Source: Nematostella vectensis
Taxonomy: Eukaryota > Cnidaria > Anthozoa > Actiniaria > Edwardsiidae
Reading direction: 5' to 3'
Assembly (NCBI RefSeq): GCF_932526225.1
Contig: NC_064042.1
Location: 3,269,001-3,333,000, forward strand
DNA: 64,000 nt
Shown: positions 12,103 through 32,291 of the stretch, piece by piece
How the letters are laid out: every line of letters begins with the position of its first letter
Position numbering within the stretch: position 1 is the first letter of the stretch
Made by a program: the position numbers and the translations under genes
The notes under the pieces: model-generated
The model's database searches: none
The model's input: the letters and a program-made list of their open reading frames with translations, nothing else
What the model was told of the DNA's origin: nothing

Positions 12103-12630
12103 ATGCCTGAAGAAGGGTCTGAGAATCTTTATGAGTGCATGTCTAAATATTTAGGCAGTGCCGATGCGCCTCATCCGAAAATCGGAACCTTGGAAAATGC
12201 AGCTAAGATTTACCAAAAAGGATGCTACGAGATGATAGCTCGCAGGTGCTGTGAAGTGAGAATCTCGGCGGAGTGCATCGTTATAGATAACGGACCGACG
12301 GACAGGCGAACCTTTCAGATCAAGAAAACCCTGTTTTGCGCAACTTACAAGAAAATTCCAAAAGTTGTTGTTTTCAATTACATGAACGGAAGCATGGAAA
12401 ATGGAATACAGTGTCATGCGATTTTTACGAGCTCAATCACAGAGGCTCAGGATTTTGTCAAGGCAGTGACCACAGCTTTTAGCCAAGCTTACAGTATGGA
12501 CTTGGATGGCAAAGAGATACATACGAAAACTCCGTCCAAGGGTAAACAAGCGGCTAAGAAACATGGCCTCTGGAGCGAGAGAATCACAGACATTTTCGGG
12601 ACTGTTACCCAGTGTGTGGGGAAAGAGTAA
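12103..12630 (+). CDS. small PTB/PID-domain protein
   Basis: 175 residues from a true ATG, with an in-frame TAG 27 nt upstream. A splice acceptor (TATTTTTCTAG) ends at 12078, only 24 nt before the ATG, which mirrors the arrangement of the minus-strand PTB gene. PTB features in order: MSKYLGSADAP near residue 13, a helix around residues 29-50 (ENAAKIYQKG onwards), strand ECIVID, then FQIKKTLFCATYKKIPKVVV, the NGIQCHAIFTSS strand, and the closing helix EAQDFVKAVTTAFSQAY at about residues 112-128. The rest is a lysine-rich tail with no domain. PTB proteins dock on phosphorylated or unphosphorylated NPxY-like motifs, so an adaptor role is likely, but the partner is unknown. It and the 4954-5484 gene point away from each other, with about 6.6 kb between start codons. 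Sequence identity between them is low, so they are either old duplicates or independent family members. Confidence 0.8.
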   Translation: MPEEGSENLYECMSKYLGSADAPHPKIGTLENAAKIYQKGCYEMIARRCCEVRISAECIVIDNGPTDRRTFQIKKTLFCATYKKIPKVVVFNYMNGSMENGIQCHAIFTSSITEAQDFVKAVTTAFSQAYSMDLDGKEIHTKTPSKGKQAAKKHGLWSERITDIFGTVTQCVGKE

Positions 12631-13195
12631 AACACTTGAATATAACGAATCATTGCGAAAGGTCGACAAGAACAGGAACTCTCTGGAGGTTGCATTTTGA
12701 CAAAAAGACAATGCAATCAAGATTGAGAACAAAAAAACAAAAACAAAAGAGAATTTAATTCAAAGAAGACTCGGCCTTTGACCAAGCAGGGAACCCGTTG
12801 AGGACTTCAACAGAAGTAAAATTGTTGTTTAAATAGACGATAAGGTGTAATGAAATGCTGAAAAATACTTCCTGGGTGCCTATGGTACCCAGTGTATGTG
12901 TTGTTATGTAAAAAAATAACTAAAGAAATTTGCCGATGGCTCCTTGATATGCTTATTTTTCTTCTAAAATGAAAAAAAAATTCCATTTCAAGGAAGTTGT
13001 AATAGAATAGTCTTCTGTGAAGAATTCCAAAGCTTTTTTTTTTCATGACGATGATATGTGCATATATTGAAACTCTTTGCACGCATCGCTAACATCCTGA
13101 AGTTATCTTGGGCTGCAGCACGAACTGCGCAGTTACTTTAATTAGCATCTATTTGCATGTGAATAGAATATTGTAAATAAATAAAGTTCATATTT
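12631..13195 (+). terminator. 3' UTR and polyadenylation signals of the plus PTB gene
   Basis: AT-rich non-coding DNA after the stop. Overlapping AATAAA hexamers at 13186-13195 are the best polyadenylation signals, which would give a 3' UTR of roughly 0.55 kb. Confidence 0.4.
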
Positions 13196-14418
13196 GATCA
13201 TATCTCATATTCTCTTGCATATCACATCGCTTTCTTTGTCACTCACGGCTCAAAGGCACCTTTGGGAGGCTTGAAGTTTTCGTTAATGACTCGTTTAAAA
13301 AAACATATTCTGTCATCATGAAGGGGACAACAACAGGATCTCTCTAGAAGATTCCTTTTTTTACGAGAAGACGATGCAATCATGATTGCCAACATTGAGA
13401 CAAAAGAGATTAACTACATTTAATAAGACTCTGTCTTACGAAAGCTGGCCACCATGTGAGAACTATAGAGACTGGGAGTGTTCATTATTTATGGCCGATC
13501 AATAAAAAAAACTGAAATATATGCATTTGTAAAATATACTAGGAATCTAGTACGGCAGGTTATTAGATAATGTCAATGTGAAAAACAGTCTGACTCGGAT
13601 ACCTTTGCTTTGGACACCCCCGCGAGTACCAGATCTGGGAGATCTATCGGACCAAGGGCACAGGGCGATTTTATCTTTTATAAGAAAAGTACCATGCGTT
13701 AAAATATAAAATTGTCCTGCGATCAAGGGCGAATATAGGGGGGGGGGCGAGGTGGGCCCCGCCCCCCTATTTTCAGACATTTGGCTTAAAAATATAACGT
13801 AATATACGGAAGAACAATAACTCCGGCCCCCCTTTCTTGACTTTTGCTTCGCTCCCCCCTTTATAAACTTCTGGATCCGCCCCTGGTGATATGGAATGCA
13901 AAAATAAATATAGGTATAGATACATATCCATTACTGTTTCAAAACGCCACAAGGCCACATTTGACTTATTTACAATTTACTCGGGCGTGGAATCATAAAG
14001 GCCGCAATCACCCTCCCCCCCACCCCCCCCCCCACCCCCCACGTGAGCTGGCATAATTGGCAATGTCTCCCTGATCCGATGTAGCCGTCGAACGCCAAGA
14101 AATCAAAACCGTTGTCGGTTTTATCTGGAAATAGCACATCGTCGATCACAACCGTCTAGACCAACCAGTGAATTTCAAGAGTGAGCTAGTTAAGGTTCAT
14201 GAGGTTCCGCTATAAAAGGGAAAGCTCCTCCCATCCCCGGGCTCAAAAACAATCAGTTATCAATGAGCTGTCAATAAGCCAACATTTCAGGACAATTACT
14301 CTAAGCGCTAAATTGAAATTTCATATTCTAGATTAAATATCGTTCCTAGACTTGTCCACCTAAAATGTTTCTATTTATAGTAAAATAATGCTATACCAAG
14401 CCGTGTGTGTTCCATGCT
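13196..14418. other. intergenic with hAT-like terminal motif
   Basis: No gene. Positions 13717-13882 run from a degenerate AAGGGCGAATA to GGATCCGCCCCTG, the latter being the reverse complement of the CAGGGGCGGAT terminal motif also seen at 16119. This is probably a worn non-autonomous hAT-type element. C/G homopolymers sit at 13738-13748 and 14005-14040. Confidence 0.45.
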
Positions 14419-14480
14419 CGAAGATCCAGCGTACTTTGCGGGCGCTCCCAAAGCCTCCACCAAAGTACGCTGGATCTTCG
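14419..14480. repeat. perfect inverted repeat, 20-bp arms
   Basis: Arm 14419-14438 is the exact reverse complement of 14461-14480, with a 22-nt spacer. The transcript of either strand would fold into a short hairpin of about 62 nt. No similar copy was seen elsewhere in the window. It may be a small-RNA precursor or simply a palindromic repeat relic. Confidence 0.85.
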
Positions 14481-15649
14481 GGCATATGTGCGCTCAAAAA
14501 TACAAGCATTTTTATCAAAGCGCAAAGATAATTTATGTCACATGCGATCGAAATCGTGAGCGGATAGCATATTCCAAACTCAACTGTCTTGTAATTTGTG
14601 CAAAAATGTTTTTATTCCAACTGGCTGAGGGTCAGCGATTTTACTGGAGACTTTGTGACCGCTAGCGTGGAAGTGTTCTGAATGTAATTGCAAAATAGAG
14701 CCCGGGGATTGGAGGAGCTTGTCCTTTTAAAGCGGAACCTCGTGTTTAACTCAGACAAGAATAGTTCTTTGGCCTTCGCGTGGAGCCTGGGGCGAATGGA
14801 GCGCCTTTACGCCCTGAATCTCCAAAGACTTACCGCCAGGACCACCGAAACCCCAAATGATCTTCTCCCTTGACCAAAAACTTATTATAGGAGACAAGCA
14901 CGCATTAAGTAGAATATTGGCGCACGTAGTCAGACGAAACACACAAAACTAGACATACGCACACAATGTCTGTCTACCACATTATTGGGTCTGCACGTAT
15001 AAAGTGGAATATGTGCCCACAAAGTGAGACCACAGCGCGCAATTTTGGACATACGTACATTAAGTGTAACTGGGCACACAAGCTGTGACAAACGAACAAA
15101 TAGTGGGACATCCCCTATACGAATTTTCTTACAAACGTGCTAAAACATATGGAGAAGGCGGAGATTCACTGCTGTTAAAAAAACCTACATAACACAGTTG
15201 TCAAAATGACTTCAATAGATGGATTTTAAGGTGGTTAGAATAACAACCTTATCCCACACCTTATCCCGCATGTGGCAAACGATGACATGTTCTCTTTAGT
15301 CAAATGGGAAGGTGGTGTTACACACCAGGGGTTACACGGTTACTATGCATCTGCACATACGAGTGATAACTAGTAGAGATATTATTCATAACGACTCTTT
15401 AGCGAGGGAAGTGTTGCGTGGAATTAAGCTTAATTGATATTTTTGGTCCGTACACTTGTCGTTTTCATTTTTTAAAGAAGACGGCGAATCGAGTAGAGGA
15501 CGACATGTTGTTGCGAAGCTTGCGACCAAGAAAAACAAAATTGTCAACTTTTGCCATCACATTTAGGCGCTCCTAAAGCAACAGGAAACAATCGCAAAGA
15601 TACACAGAGGCTAAAATAATGAATTTATTCACCTGATGACTATTTGGAT
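14481..15649. other. intergenic, nothing recognised
   Basis: No coding signal or clear element was identified. Runs such as ACATACG/CACACAAT at 14950-15120 look like decayed tandem sequence. Confidence 0.4.
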
Positions 15650-15970
15650 ACAAAAGGTAGCCACTTTACCATCCGTGTGATTTCTATGTGATCTAATAAA
15701 ACTCCTCCTTCCACTCATCAGCAACAGGTAAATATCATATCCCGTCAAAATGCACCACCTGTTTATCAACCTCAATTAATATTTTATATCTCTTAATAAC
15801 GACCTGTTGGTGTGTTTAATGACCGAGTAAATCACTTGGCTTGGGTACCCTGATATATATCATGGCCACTTGAGTTACACATGGTGGCTGCTGCAAGATT
15901 TATATTTTCATTCTTGTCCCGTGTCGTGGTGTGAAATAATAACAGGTTGACAAATGCCAATAAAATCTTC
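15650..15970 (+). repeat. 0.3-kb dispersed repeat, copy 1
   Basis: From AGGTAGCCACTT to AACAGGTTGACAAA this block matches 30880-31180 in reverse orientation, with only scattered differences over about 310 bp. No terminal inverted repeat or coding frame was found. It is probably a mobile-element copy, though a duplicated regulatory element cannot be excluded. Confidence 0.75.
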
Positions 15971-16061
15971 ATGTTATTTTGTTAGAAAACTGTCAAAAAT
16001 AAATGTAGAGAGGCTTAAACTTTTTCTTACACATGGGTGTTGGGATAAAATATCCGAACAA

Positions 16062-16092
16062 ATGTAAAAAAAAAAAAAAAAAAAAAAAAAAA
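16062..16092. repeat. poly-A tract
   Basis: About 30 consecutive A residues, shortly before the hAT-like element. Confidence 0.9.
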
Positions 16093-16118
16093 TAGAAAAG
16101 AAAGATGCTCTTGTATAT

Positions 16119-16388
16119 CAGGGGCGGATTCAAGGAGTTCCAATAAGTAGGGGCCGAGGCAAGGGTTTCAAGAAAAGAGGGGTGGATTCAAGGAGTTCCA
16201 AAAAGTAGGGGCCGAGGCAAGGGTTTCAAGAAAAGAGGGGTGGATTCAAGGAGTTCCAAAAAGTAGGGGCCGAGGCAAGGGTTTCAAGAAAGGAGGGGTG
16301 GATTCATTGTTCTTCCGTGGATTTCCTGCCAAATATCTGAAAAAGGGGGCTTGGGGCCGGCTCGGCCAACCACTAGATCCGCCCCCTG
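16119..16388. mobile_element. non-autonomous hAT-like element with internal minisatellite
   Basis: Starts CAGGGGCGGATT and ends ATCCGCCCCCTG, imperfect inverted termini of the hAT type. Inside are three near-identical 58-bp units (key parts GGATTCAAGGAGTTCC and GTAGGGGCCGAGGC). There is no transposase. A clean 8-bp target-site duplication is not visible (TTGTATAT against AATATCAT). Confidence 0.65.
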
Positions 16389-17549
16389 AATATCATTTCA
16401 TAGTCTTTTGTGGTTGAAGGCGCAAGGAAGAAAAAGCGACCTGTTGATTTGCTTAGTAAGCAAAATTGCTTGCAGAACTGCATTTGTTAGAAAACTAATA
16501 TATATTCATGTTTCAATGTTACTTCCAGTTCTTACAGTTTTTTAAAGCTACCTCCATCAAAATATGATTCTTTTAAATTATGAATCAAAAGTTAAAATAA
16601 ATTAGAAATATGAATGAATTGATTGGATCAAGTGGACAAATTAGAAAGTACCCTGGTCCGTACCCTGGTCCATTCATGTTTTTTTTTTCTAACCATTTTT
16701 CACGTATTTCGTATTTTCGGAGGTTGGACGAGGGCTCTAATAAGCATTGAAACCATCAATGTTAAAACTGTATAAGTATAGTATTAAAAATTGTGGTCAC
16801 CCTGTGTGGCGTGCGTGGGATTATGATTTGCAGCTGAGAATGAACATGACTACCGATAAAACCATATGTGAAGCCTTGCCCCTTATATTGGAGTATACCA
16901 AATGTTGCATTGAACACTAATTCAATAAATAAATCTTGATTTATTTGATCACCAAACACTGTAAACTTTGTATATATTTCATCCATATTGAATTTTTAAT
17001 AAAACATTTCTCAAAACTGTTATAGCATTTTCTTTCAAAGATCCGTCATAGCGCGCGAATTTTTCTGCCTATCATAACTTAGCTGAATTTCAGTTAATTT
17101 TGTTGGTGTTTTGGCTAAGAAAACAGCGTTGCATAAAAATCAATGCAGATGGGATGGACTTTCTCGTTTCCTTTCTTATCTTTTTTAAGGGGATTGTTTC
17201 AGGATAAAATGAAGAATAATGCATCCCTGTTTTGGCATATTACGGTTAAACGCACTCATATCCTTCTTATTCTATTTTATAGTTTCTTTCACGATAAATA
17301 CTTCTGTAGCATGTACGTCATTATTTACGATATCTTAAAGCTTGTGTATTTTTATCATAAAACAATTTGCAACTCCTGTTATTGAAAAGTTCGTGTCAGC
17401 GGTGCCTGCCATTTGCGCAGTTACTATTCCGTGCTTCGGATCATCTTTGCGTTTCGCTTACATGATCATTTTTAAGTCACATGAACAAAATCAATTGTTC
17501 CTCACGTGATTCTGAGAAAAGCTGACTCAGAAGTGACTCATAATCAAAA
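16389..17549. other. intergenic, downstream of ovo gene A
   Basis: No gene recognised. ACCCTGGTCC is duplicated at about 16650-16672. AT-rich otherwise. Confidence 0.4.
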
Positions 17550-17555
17550 TTTATT
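17550..17555 (-). terminator. polyadenylation signal of ovo gene A
   Basis: Minus-strand AATAAA about 70 bp after the stop codon of ovo gene A. Confidence 0.55.
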
Positions 17556-17624
17556 CTTGGTCACGTGAACACTGCGCGCGTCAGGTGAGCTCGATTATTA
17601 TCAGTCACATGATTTTCACGTGTA

Positions 17625-26049
<8,425 letters not shown>

Positions 26050-26137
26050 CTTGAAGGACGGCTTTGATCGCTTCCTCCGGTGCGCTTTCGGGGCTTCGCG
26101 ACGGTTTCTTGTGCTTGACAAGAAAGGACTTTGGCAT
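26050..26137 (-). CDS. ovo: ovo/OVOL zinc-finger factor A, coding exon 1 (SNAG)
   Basis: ATG at 26137 on the minus strand; 29 codons plus one base, then the donor CAAG|GTGAGT. It begins MPKSFLVKHKKPSRS, a SNAG-type repressor motif as in OVOL and Snail proteins, which recruits co-repressors such as LSD1 in other animals. The frame joins exon 2 without a stop (phase 1), and the exon has exactly the coding length of its counterpart in ovo gene B. It is too short to show up as an ordinary ORF. It was identified from the motif, the donor and the phase match. Confidence 0.9.
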
Positions 26138-29100
26138 GTTGATGCGTAAACTTCAAATAAGAGTGACTATTCAGTGCCTTTGGTTCCGTGTGGGTTTGTT
26201 TTCAGAGGTGGTGTCGAGCTGGATTACATTTGCTTTCAGTTGAGGTTACGGATATCCGAAGTTGACTCTTGTCTTCTCTGGTATGCAACGCTAGTGGTGG
26301 GACCGTTAGGTTTGTAGGGTATTCTAAGGGCCTGTGACGGGGGTGTGAGGCACGGATATATTGTTACGCTACAAACAATGTTAATTAATTTATAATGTAC
26401 AACACCAATCAATCATTCGTCCACGGGCATTCAGTCCTATCAGAAAGACACAATGTAAATCACATAAAACAACAAACATTATCAAAAGGTGAAACAGGAC
26501 TAATTGGCGCTGCATGGTAGCTCTTTAACCAGTGCATAGATTCATACCCCTTAACTCTCCCTACACGGCAGGAGAAAGTCTTTTCGCGCCGTATAGTAGC
26601 GCGCAGTGAGCCATATTATCCACGCGATATCACAAACCCCGAAACAAGCACAGACCAATCGCCGGGGAGTGGCTTGAGAGCTGAGAGAGCCAATTATTCT
26701 AGTGTGTAAACAAAACGTAGCACTATTTTTTCACATAATGGAATTGTAATTCGGAGACGACAGGACTTGATGTTCAAACCTTTGTTTGGTTGACTTTAAA
26801 CTCTCCTGCGTTTCCATAATTAGTTTTAGAATAGGAAAATAGCCCTACAACTGTGCGCTTTAACGTAACAACCTGCGTGGGAACGGGTGAAAATACATGA
26901 CGGAACTTAGTGTCTGTTTGCTGTGTGTATTTTCTGTTTGCAAGATTTAATTTTTAAAAGCAAAGCCAGACAGGACATAATACTCCTTGGCGTTTCAGCT
27001 ATGTGCTTTAATTTGTTAATCCTCGATTTGAATACGAAGCGATGGGCATTAGATTCGTTGTTCCGTTTGCGCTGTGTCGCTTTCAGGCGATATGTGACTT
27101 TGGTAACGGTAAAACAAGTAGTAACAATGCCATCAGAAGCTAACGGGCGCTGCTTTCCCCAGACTCAAATATCACGTCATTAAAATGTAAGCGAAACTTC
27201 AATGCGTATGCAAATGCCTTTTTGATTCGATGTTGATAATTAGTAAGTTATAGTTGCATTGACCACAAAGAGAGAGTGCAACCACGGCCGCACATCATCT
27301 CTGCTAGGCTAATTTAATTTCTTTCACAAAATTGCGCGTTTAAAAAGTTATTAACTGGAGTAAGAGTGGAGGATTATCGAAAAAGATATCTTGATTGAAA
27401 TGATGAAACAGCCAAGCAAATATCACCTGTGGTTTAGCAAAATATTTACGGTCAGAATCGAGCCGAACGTAGTTAACCCATATGCCAAACATAACAATTT
27501 TTGAGTCGGAGCGCGGGGCTCATATCACAAGCCTAAACATGCGTCTAGTCAAGGCCTAATGAAAAACTTCATCGGGTACTCTTTTCAATGAACAACTGTT
27601 CTTGAAGTGAGGTCCGCGACTATACGGCCTCCTTGCACCTGCTATAGCCTTTTGCGCCTCCTTAGATTTCTTTTAAAAATAGGCGAAAAGTAGGGGATCT
27701 AAGGTTTCAGCGAGGAAGATGGTTGACTGATAGAGGCTTTCAGTTTTCGCTAGTTTGTTATTTGCCATTGTTTCACGGCGTCAGCCGGTGTGACTCGGAG
27801 CAAACCACAGAGCTCAATGATCCTTTGAACAAAAGCTCAATCAGCGACCCTCTTTATTATAAACGGACATTTTACATTAACTCTTTGTGAAAGAAATAAC
27901 ACGGAAACACACAAAGTTATCGCTACGCTAGAGAATCCACTGCCGTGATGTCCAGAGTCCGTGTGGCGGCAAAACACAAAAGCGCGCGAAAACCATAGCG
28001 CCTCCACAAAGGCTGCCTTTCAGTTATAACTGACTGGGGTTTTAGTCCTCAGCTTTTGGTCAAGACATTTGGCTGCTTACTACTGATAACAATATAAATG
28101 AATTCCAATGTTATGTGATAAAATAGTGAATATCTGCTTCCTATTGGCATTTTTTTTTGTTATGAGCCTTTCTTGCTGTATTGGTCTCGCAGGTTTATTA
28201 GTGTGAATTGACCAGACTTCTCGAAATTTTATTAAATTTATTTGAATGCTAAAGCCACCCTGGGTTTTATAATATTTAGACTTATATAAATTAGTTTTTT
28301 TTAGTGTTAATCATAAGTACTAAAAAGATAAATTTCATGTTGTTTTTGCCGACAAAGATATGTAACAAAATAACACCTTGAAAAATATTTTCGGTTTACC
28401 ATTTTTTCCTATTTCTTACTCGCGGAAAACGAGGGATTTCCCGTGTAATAAAAAAATCTGATATCTCTAAAATACGCTTTCTGAACGAAAAATATGACTT
28501 ACTCTAAACATCTTTCGCAATATTTTCTCGGCTGGTCTTTGAAAGTAATGAAGCATACATTTTTCATAGTCTGCACTTACAACCATGCCTTAATGCATTT
28601 TATGTTTTGTTAACTGTATAGCTCTAACGTTTTGTGAAGCTATTAAAACCGTTCCATTCAGCCTCTTGAGTGGTTTGCTTTCACCGTTTCCTAACAACAG
28701 CGAAATTCCCGCTTGAAAGCACCATGTCAAGTTCCACAATACATTGTTTGTTTATGCAGAATTCAAGAGACTGTGAGAGGCCTAAGGAATCAAATGTGCA
28801 GTCACAAGTTACACGAGATGTTGTTTTTTTCAAAGACAAGGTTTTCGTCACCATAAGGGCCTTCGGATACACACGCTTCTCAGACGAAAGAGGATAAAAA
28901 TATTTTTTTAGAAATCATAATTGAAGCCTGATTCCATTTAAATTTTATTTGTATGGGCGAGGAAAACAAGATTAGAGTTTATTTTTCTACAAAAGACTCT
29001 TATCCTTCACATTTTCAGAAACTGTGGTTGTATTATACTTCAGCTTGATCGCGCTAAATTGTATTATGATAATTGGACCCCATTTTTGTATTCAGCCGGC

Positions 29101-30613
29101 TTAGACTCGCTCAACATCGCTATAAATACACGAAGGTAATCAAAGTCTATCCTTTAAACAAATGTTATCCCGTTGCTTTTAGTAAACAACTGAAACTCGA
29201 AGATACATATCACCTGCTGACATAATTGTTTTTTTGTCTTTTTTCTATTTACTCACTCCAAAATTATTGTAATTGCAATTATAGGCGATAAATGATATGC
29301 CATCGACGTCGCATAACTGAGATCTCAGTGAATTCGGTTATGAAAATATAATGGAAAAGTCAGAGTTCGCAGTGCAAATTTTACAAAAGAACTTTGTGAT
29401 CGTTCAGTTAGTTGGGTCTCATTATCCCAGTACTTTCGTTCATAAAAATAGGAAAACCAAAAACATTGAACCTTATAGCCTGCGTACAAGCGTTTCTGTG
29501 GAGTTTCAACGCAGGCTATGAACCTTGGAGCTAAGGTGTGTCATCACGAGATGTAGAACTCTGTATCTTGAATTCCTTACTACTCGGGTTCCATTTACCT
29601 TAACCAAAATTCACACTGTTTACTCGAATTTTCTTCTCTTAACACCTCAAACAATTATAATTCTCATTGTTTTTTAATTATCATTGTGAGTTCCATACGT
29701 TTGTTTACGATTAAAACTACGAGCATAACCAAATTTTCAACCGACCTTACTTCCGCTAGCTCGAACTAAATTCTGTCTCCCTTCAGTACAAGCGGTCTTG
29801 TGACGTGTTCTGACTTCAAAGTATGGACAGAACAATCACAGGCCGTTTTGTAACGGAGCTGTTGATTGGACAGTTGTCAGGTCAGGACAGAACACGTCTT
29901 GTTATGAAACTAAAAGCCTAAATAGGAAAATACCACTCAGGTGAGTACCTAAACATGAATAACACCCTCCGTTTAATGATCATAGGCTCAATAAACCGCT
30001 TCCGATTCTTTGCGATAAGGAACAACTTCAACTTCTTTTCTCTTTCTTTCAAGGAAAATAGCTATAACAACAGAAATATGCGAACACGAGGAAACACGTC
30101 ACGAGAACCTCGGATATAGATATACGACGGAGCGTTGCGCAAACATTGCTAACACCCGAAGGGAGGGAGAGAGTCCCATAAAAATAGACAGGGGTGGGCG
30201 TCGGCAAAATCAATTTTAACCCTAAGAGATAGCTAATTGGGTGTTGTCAAAGCAATTTTTTAAACCTAAGACTTTAGTACCAAACCACATTTCAGTTTTA
30301 AAGAATTTCATTCCGATCTTTCAGACACCACTGTCGAGAACCTCTCTTTATTGATGAGTTTTAAGTAGGACTATCCAAGCGCGCCAGGGTCCACCCCTAA
30401 CTCTCTTATACCCCAGGGCAAGGCATGACAGGGGGGAATCCGGGAGCGCAACCATGCAAAATAGACCGTTCTTAAGCTTTTTACCATTCTACTAGCCTCA
30501 GGGGCGTAGGCAGCCTTTTTTATTTTTTTAAGAGTAACACCAATAATTATTTAACAACTGAAAATCGCATTAATGCGTATCTTAATTTAGGTAGTTTCTT
30601 GGTTTTAAACTCT
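26138..30613. other. shared upstream region of the ovo pair, A side
   Basis: No gene recognised. CCAAT-like motifs lie at 26660-26695, within 600 bp upstream of ovo A. A 45-bp palindromic relic (ATAGCCTGCGTA..ACGCAGGCTATG) is at 29476-29520. CAGGGGCGTAGGC at 30499 resembles an hAT-like end. Confidence 0.45.
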
Positions 30614-30741
30614 CTGGTGTTACGGAGCACCAGCACCAAAAACACAATGGAACAAAAGACAAAAACAGAGACCTTAACAAGACTTCAAAAAGAGTATAAA
30701 GGCCTTGAGCACAAAAAAACAAAGCTCTCCGTAACACCAAG
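30614..30741 (+). mobile_element. 128-bp MITE (GGTGTTACGGAG ends), copy 1
   Basis: Terminal inverted repeats CTGGTGTTACGGAG and CTCCGTAACACCAAG. The interior matches 38740-38870 in reverse orientation, including GCACCAGCACCAAAAACACA and AAAGGCCTTGAGCAC. Flanks of both copies also share GTAGTTTCTTGG and GGAATAC, so both probably sit in the same host repeat. Confidence 0.8.
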
Positions 30742-30879
30742 GAATACATATTTAGCTATATACCTATTAACTGCGATCATTTCTCAAACATAAATCATAC
30801 TTTTTAAAATTTTCTTAAAAATATTGTTTTTCATAGAATTTCACCAAGCACGTATCTTAAATCTTTAATTGGCATTTTT

Positions 30880-31180
30880 GTCAACCTGTTCTTATTACGC
30901 ACCACGACACGGGACAAGAATGAAAATATAAATCTTGCAGCAGCCACCATGTGTAACTCAAGTGGCCATGATATATATCAGGGTACCCAAGCCAAGTGAT
31001 TTACTCGATCATTAAACACACCAACAGGTCGTTATTAAGAGATATAAAATATTAATTGACGTGTGAGGTTGATAAACAGGTGGTGCATTTTGACGGGATA
31101 TGATATTTACCTGTTGTTGATGAGTGGAAGGAGGAGTTTTATTAGATCACGAAGAAATCACACGGATGGTGAAGTGGCTA
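30880..31180 (-). repeat. 0.3-kb dispersed repeat, copy 2
   Basis: Reverse-orientation match to 15650-15970, with only a few substitutions and small indels. It lies in the intergenic region between the ovo genes. Confidence 0.75.
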
Positions 31181-31199
31181 CCTGGTGAATCTGAAATGA

Positions 31200-31623
31200 T
31201 CCAAAGGGGCTTGGAAGGATTTTGCTGCGTGTATCTCTTTTCACAGGAGTAGCTTTTTCACTGTTGCGTTCAGAGCGCCTAGATCTTACGTCAGTAGCTG
31301 ACATTTTGTTTTGCTTGGTTGCATACTTCACGCTTCAACATGACGGATGGTAAAAAGGCTACGTTTTATATCTATAATAACCTACGCGACAATAAATTGA
31401 TAGTTTTTGCTGCTTTTTTAAAAATATCTGTTATATAATAAGCAGAAGTCTATTCGTATGTGCTACTCTTCTGTTTTACGATTTCTTAGAGAAAAGGGCT
31501 AGACATGGTTACTAGGCAAGTAAATACGCCATCTCTTTTTTCCATCTCGATCCATCCTTGGCCATACTGCTGGCGTTGGTTATAATACTTTAGTCTCTGG
31601 TCCCCCCTTTGGATATTATAATA
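31200..31623. other. intergenic, nothing recognised
   Basis: No coding or repeat structure identified. Confidence 0.4.
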
Positions 31624-31963
31624 CCTTTTTTATAAGAACGTCCAGGCTGAGATTTCACTAAATTTTAAGAACATGATAACATGCCGAGGCTCAGATATCA
31701 GAAAAAAATTCTTTTTTAATTCCTGATGCGTTCTAAAATGGAGAATCAAATTGTGCTCATAGTAACAACCTTATTATTGCTATTGATCATTAGTGTAATT
31801 CTCTTCCTAATAATGCATTGGGTATTATATTCTTAAATACACTAAAATTTAAGAATATCGTTAATCGTTTAAGATTATCGTTAACATATTCAGCCTTAAA
31901 ACGCCCCAAAAATAAGAACAGCTTAGCCTCAATTGAAAATTAGACGTTCTTATAAAAAAAAGG
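31624..31963. mobile_element. MITE, family ACACTC..TATAAGAACGTC, copy 2
   Basis: Inverted termini CCTTTTTTTATAAGAACGTC and GACGTTCTTATAAAAAAAAG (with one extra A and a GG outside). The interior corresponds to 19637-19942 in reverse orientation and has an extra direct repeat of a TTAAGAATATCGTTAA-like motif. Confidence 0.7.
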
Positions 31964-32291
31964 GTATATAGAGGTTTCTACGGGAAGTCTAGGGCAAAGT
32001 TATTAAAACCACAAATCTAGAACCGAAATTATATAATATAACAATGCTACATTTTGCGATTCTTCGAAATTAAAGTAGTGGAAATAAAACCTAAATTACA
32101 GGTGAAACTAGTGTTTACGGATCTCAAAATAGGTAAAACAAGAATTTGTCACGGTGTGATGTTTTTTTTGTTTATTTTCTATTATTCTATTTCTTTACTT
32201 TGGCAATTATTTAATGATATCCGGCTCCAGTGGACTGATAAAGGGAATTGCGGCATCCAAAGGGAGGGGAAGACAAATGGGGAAGACAAGC

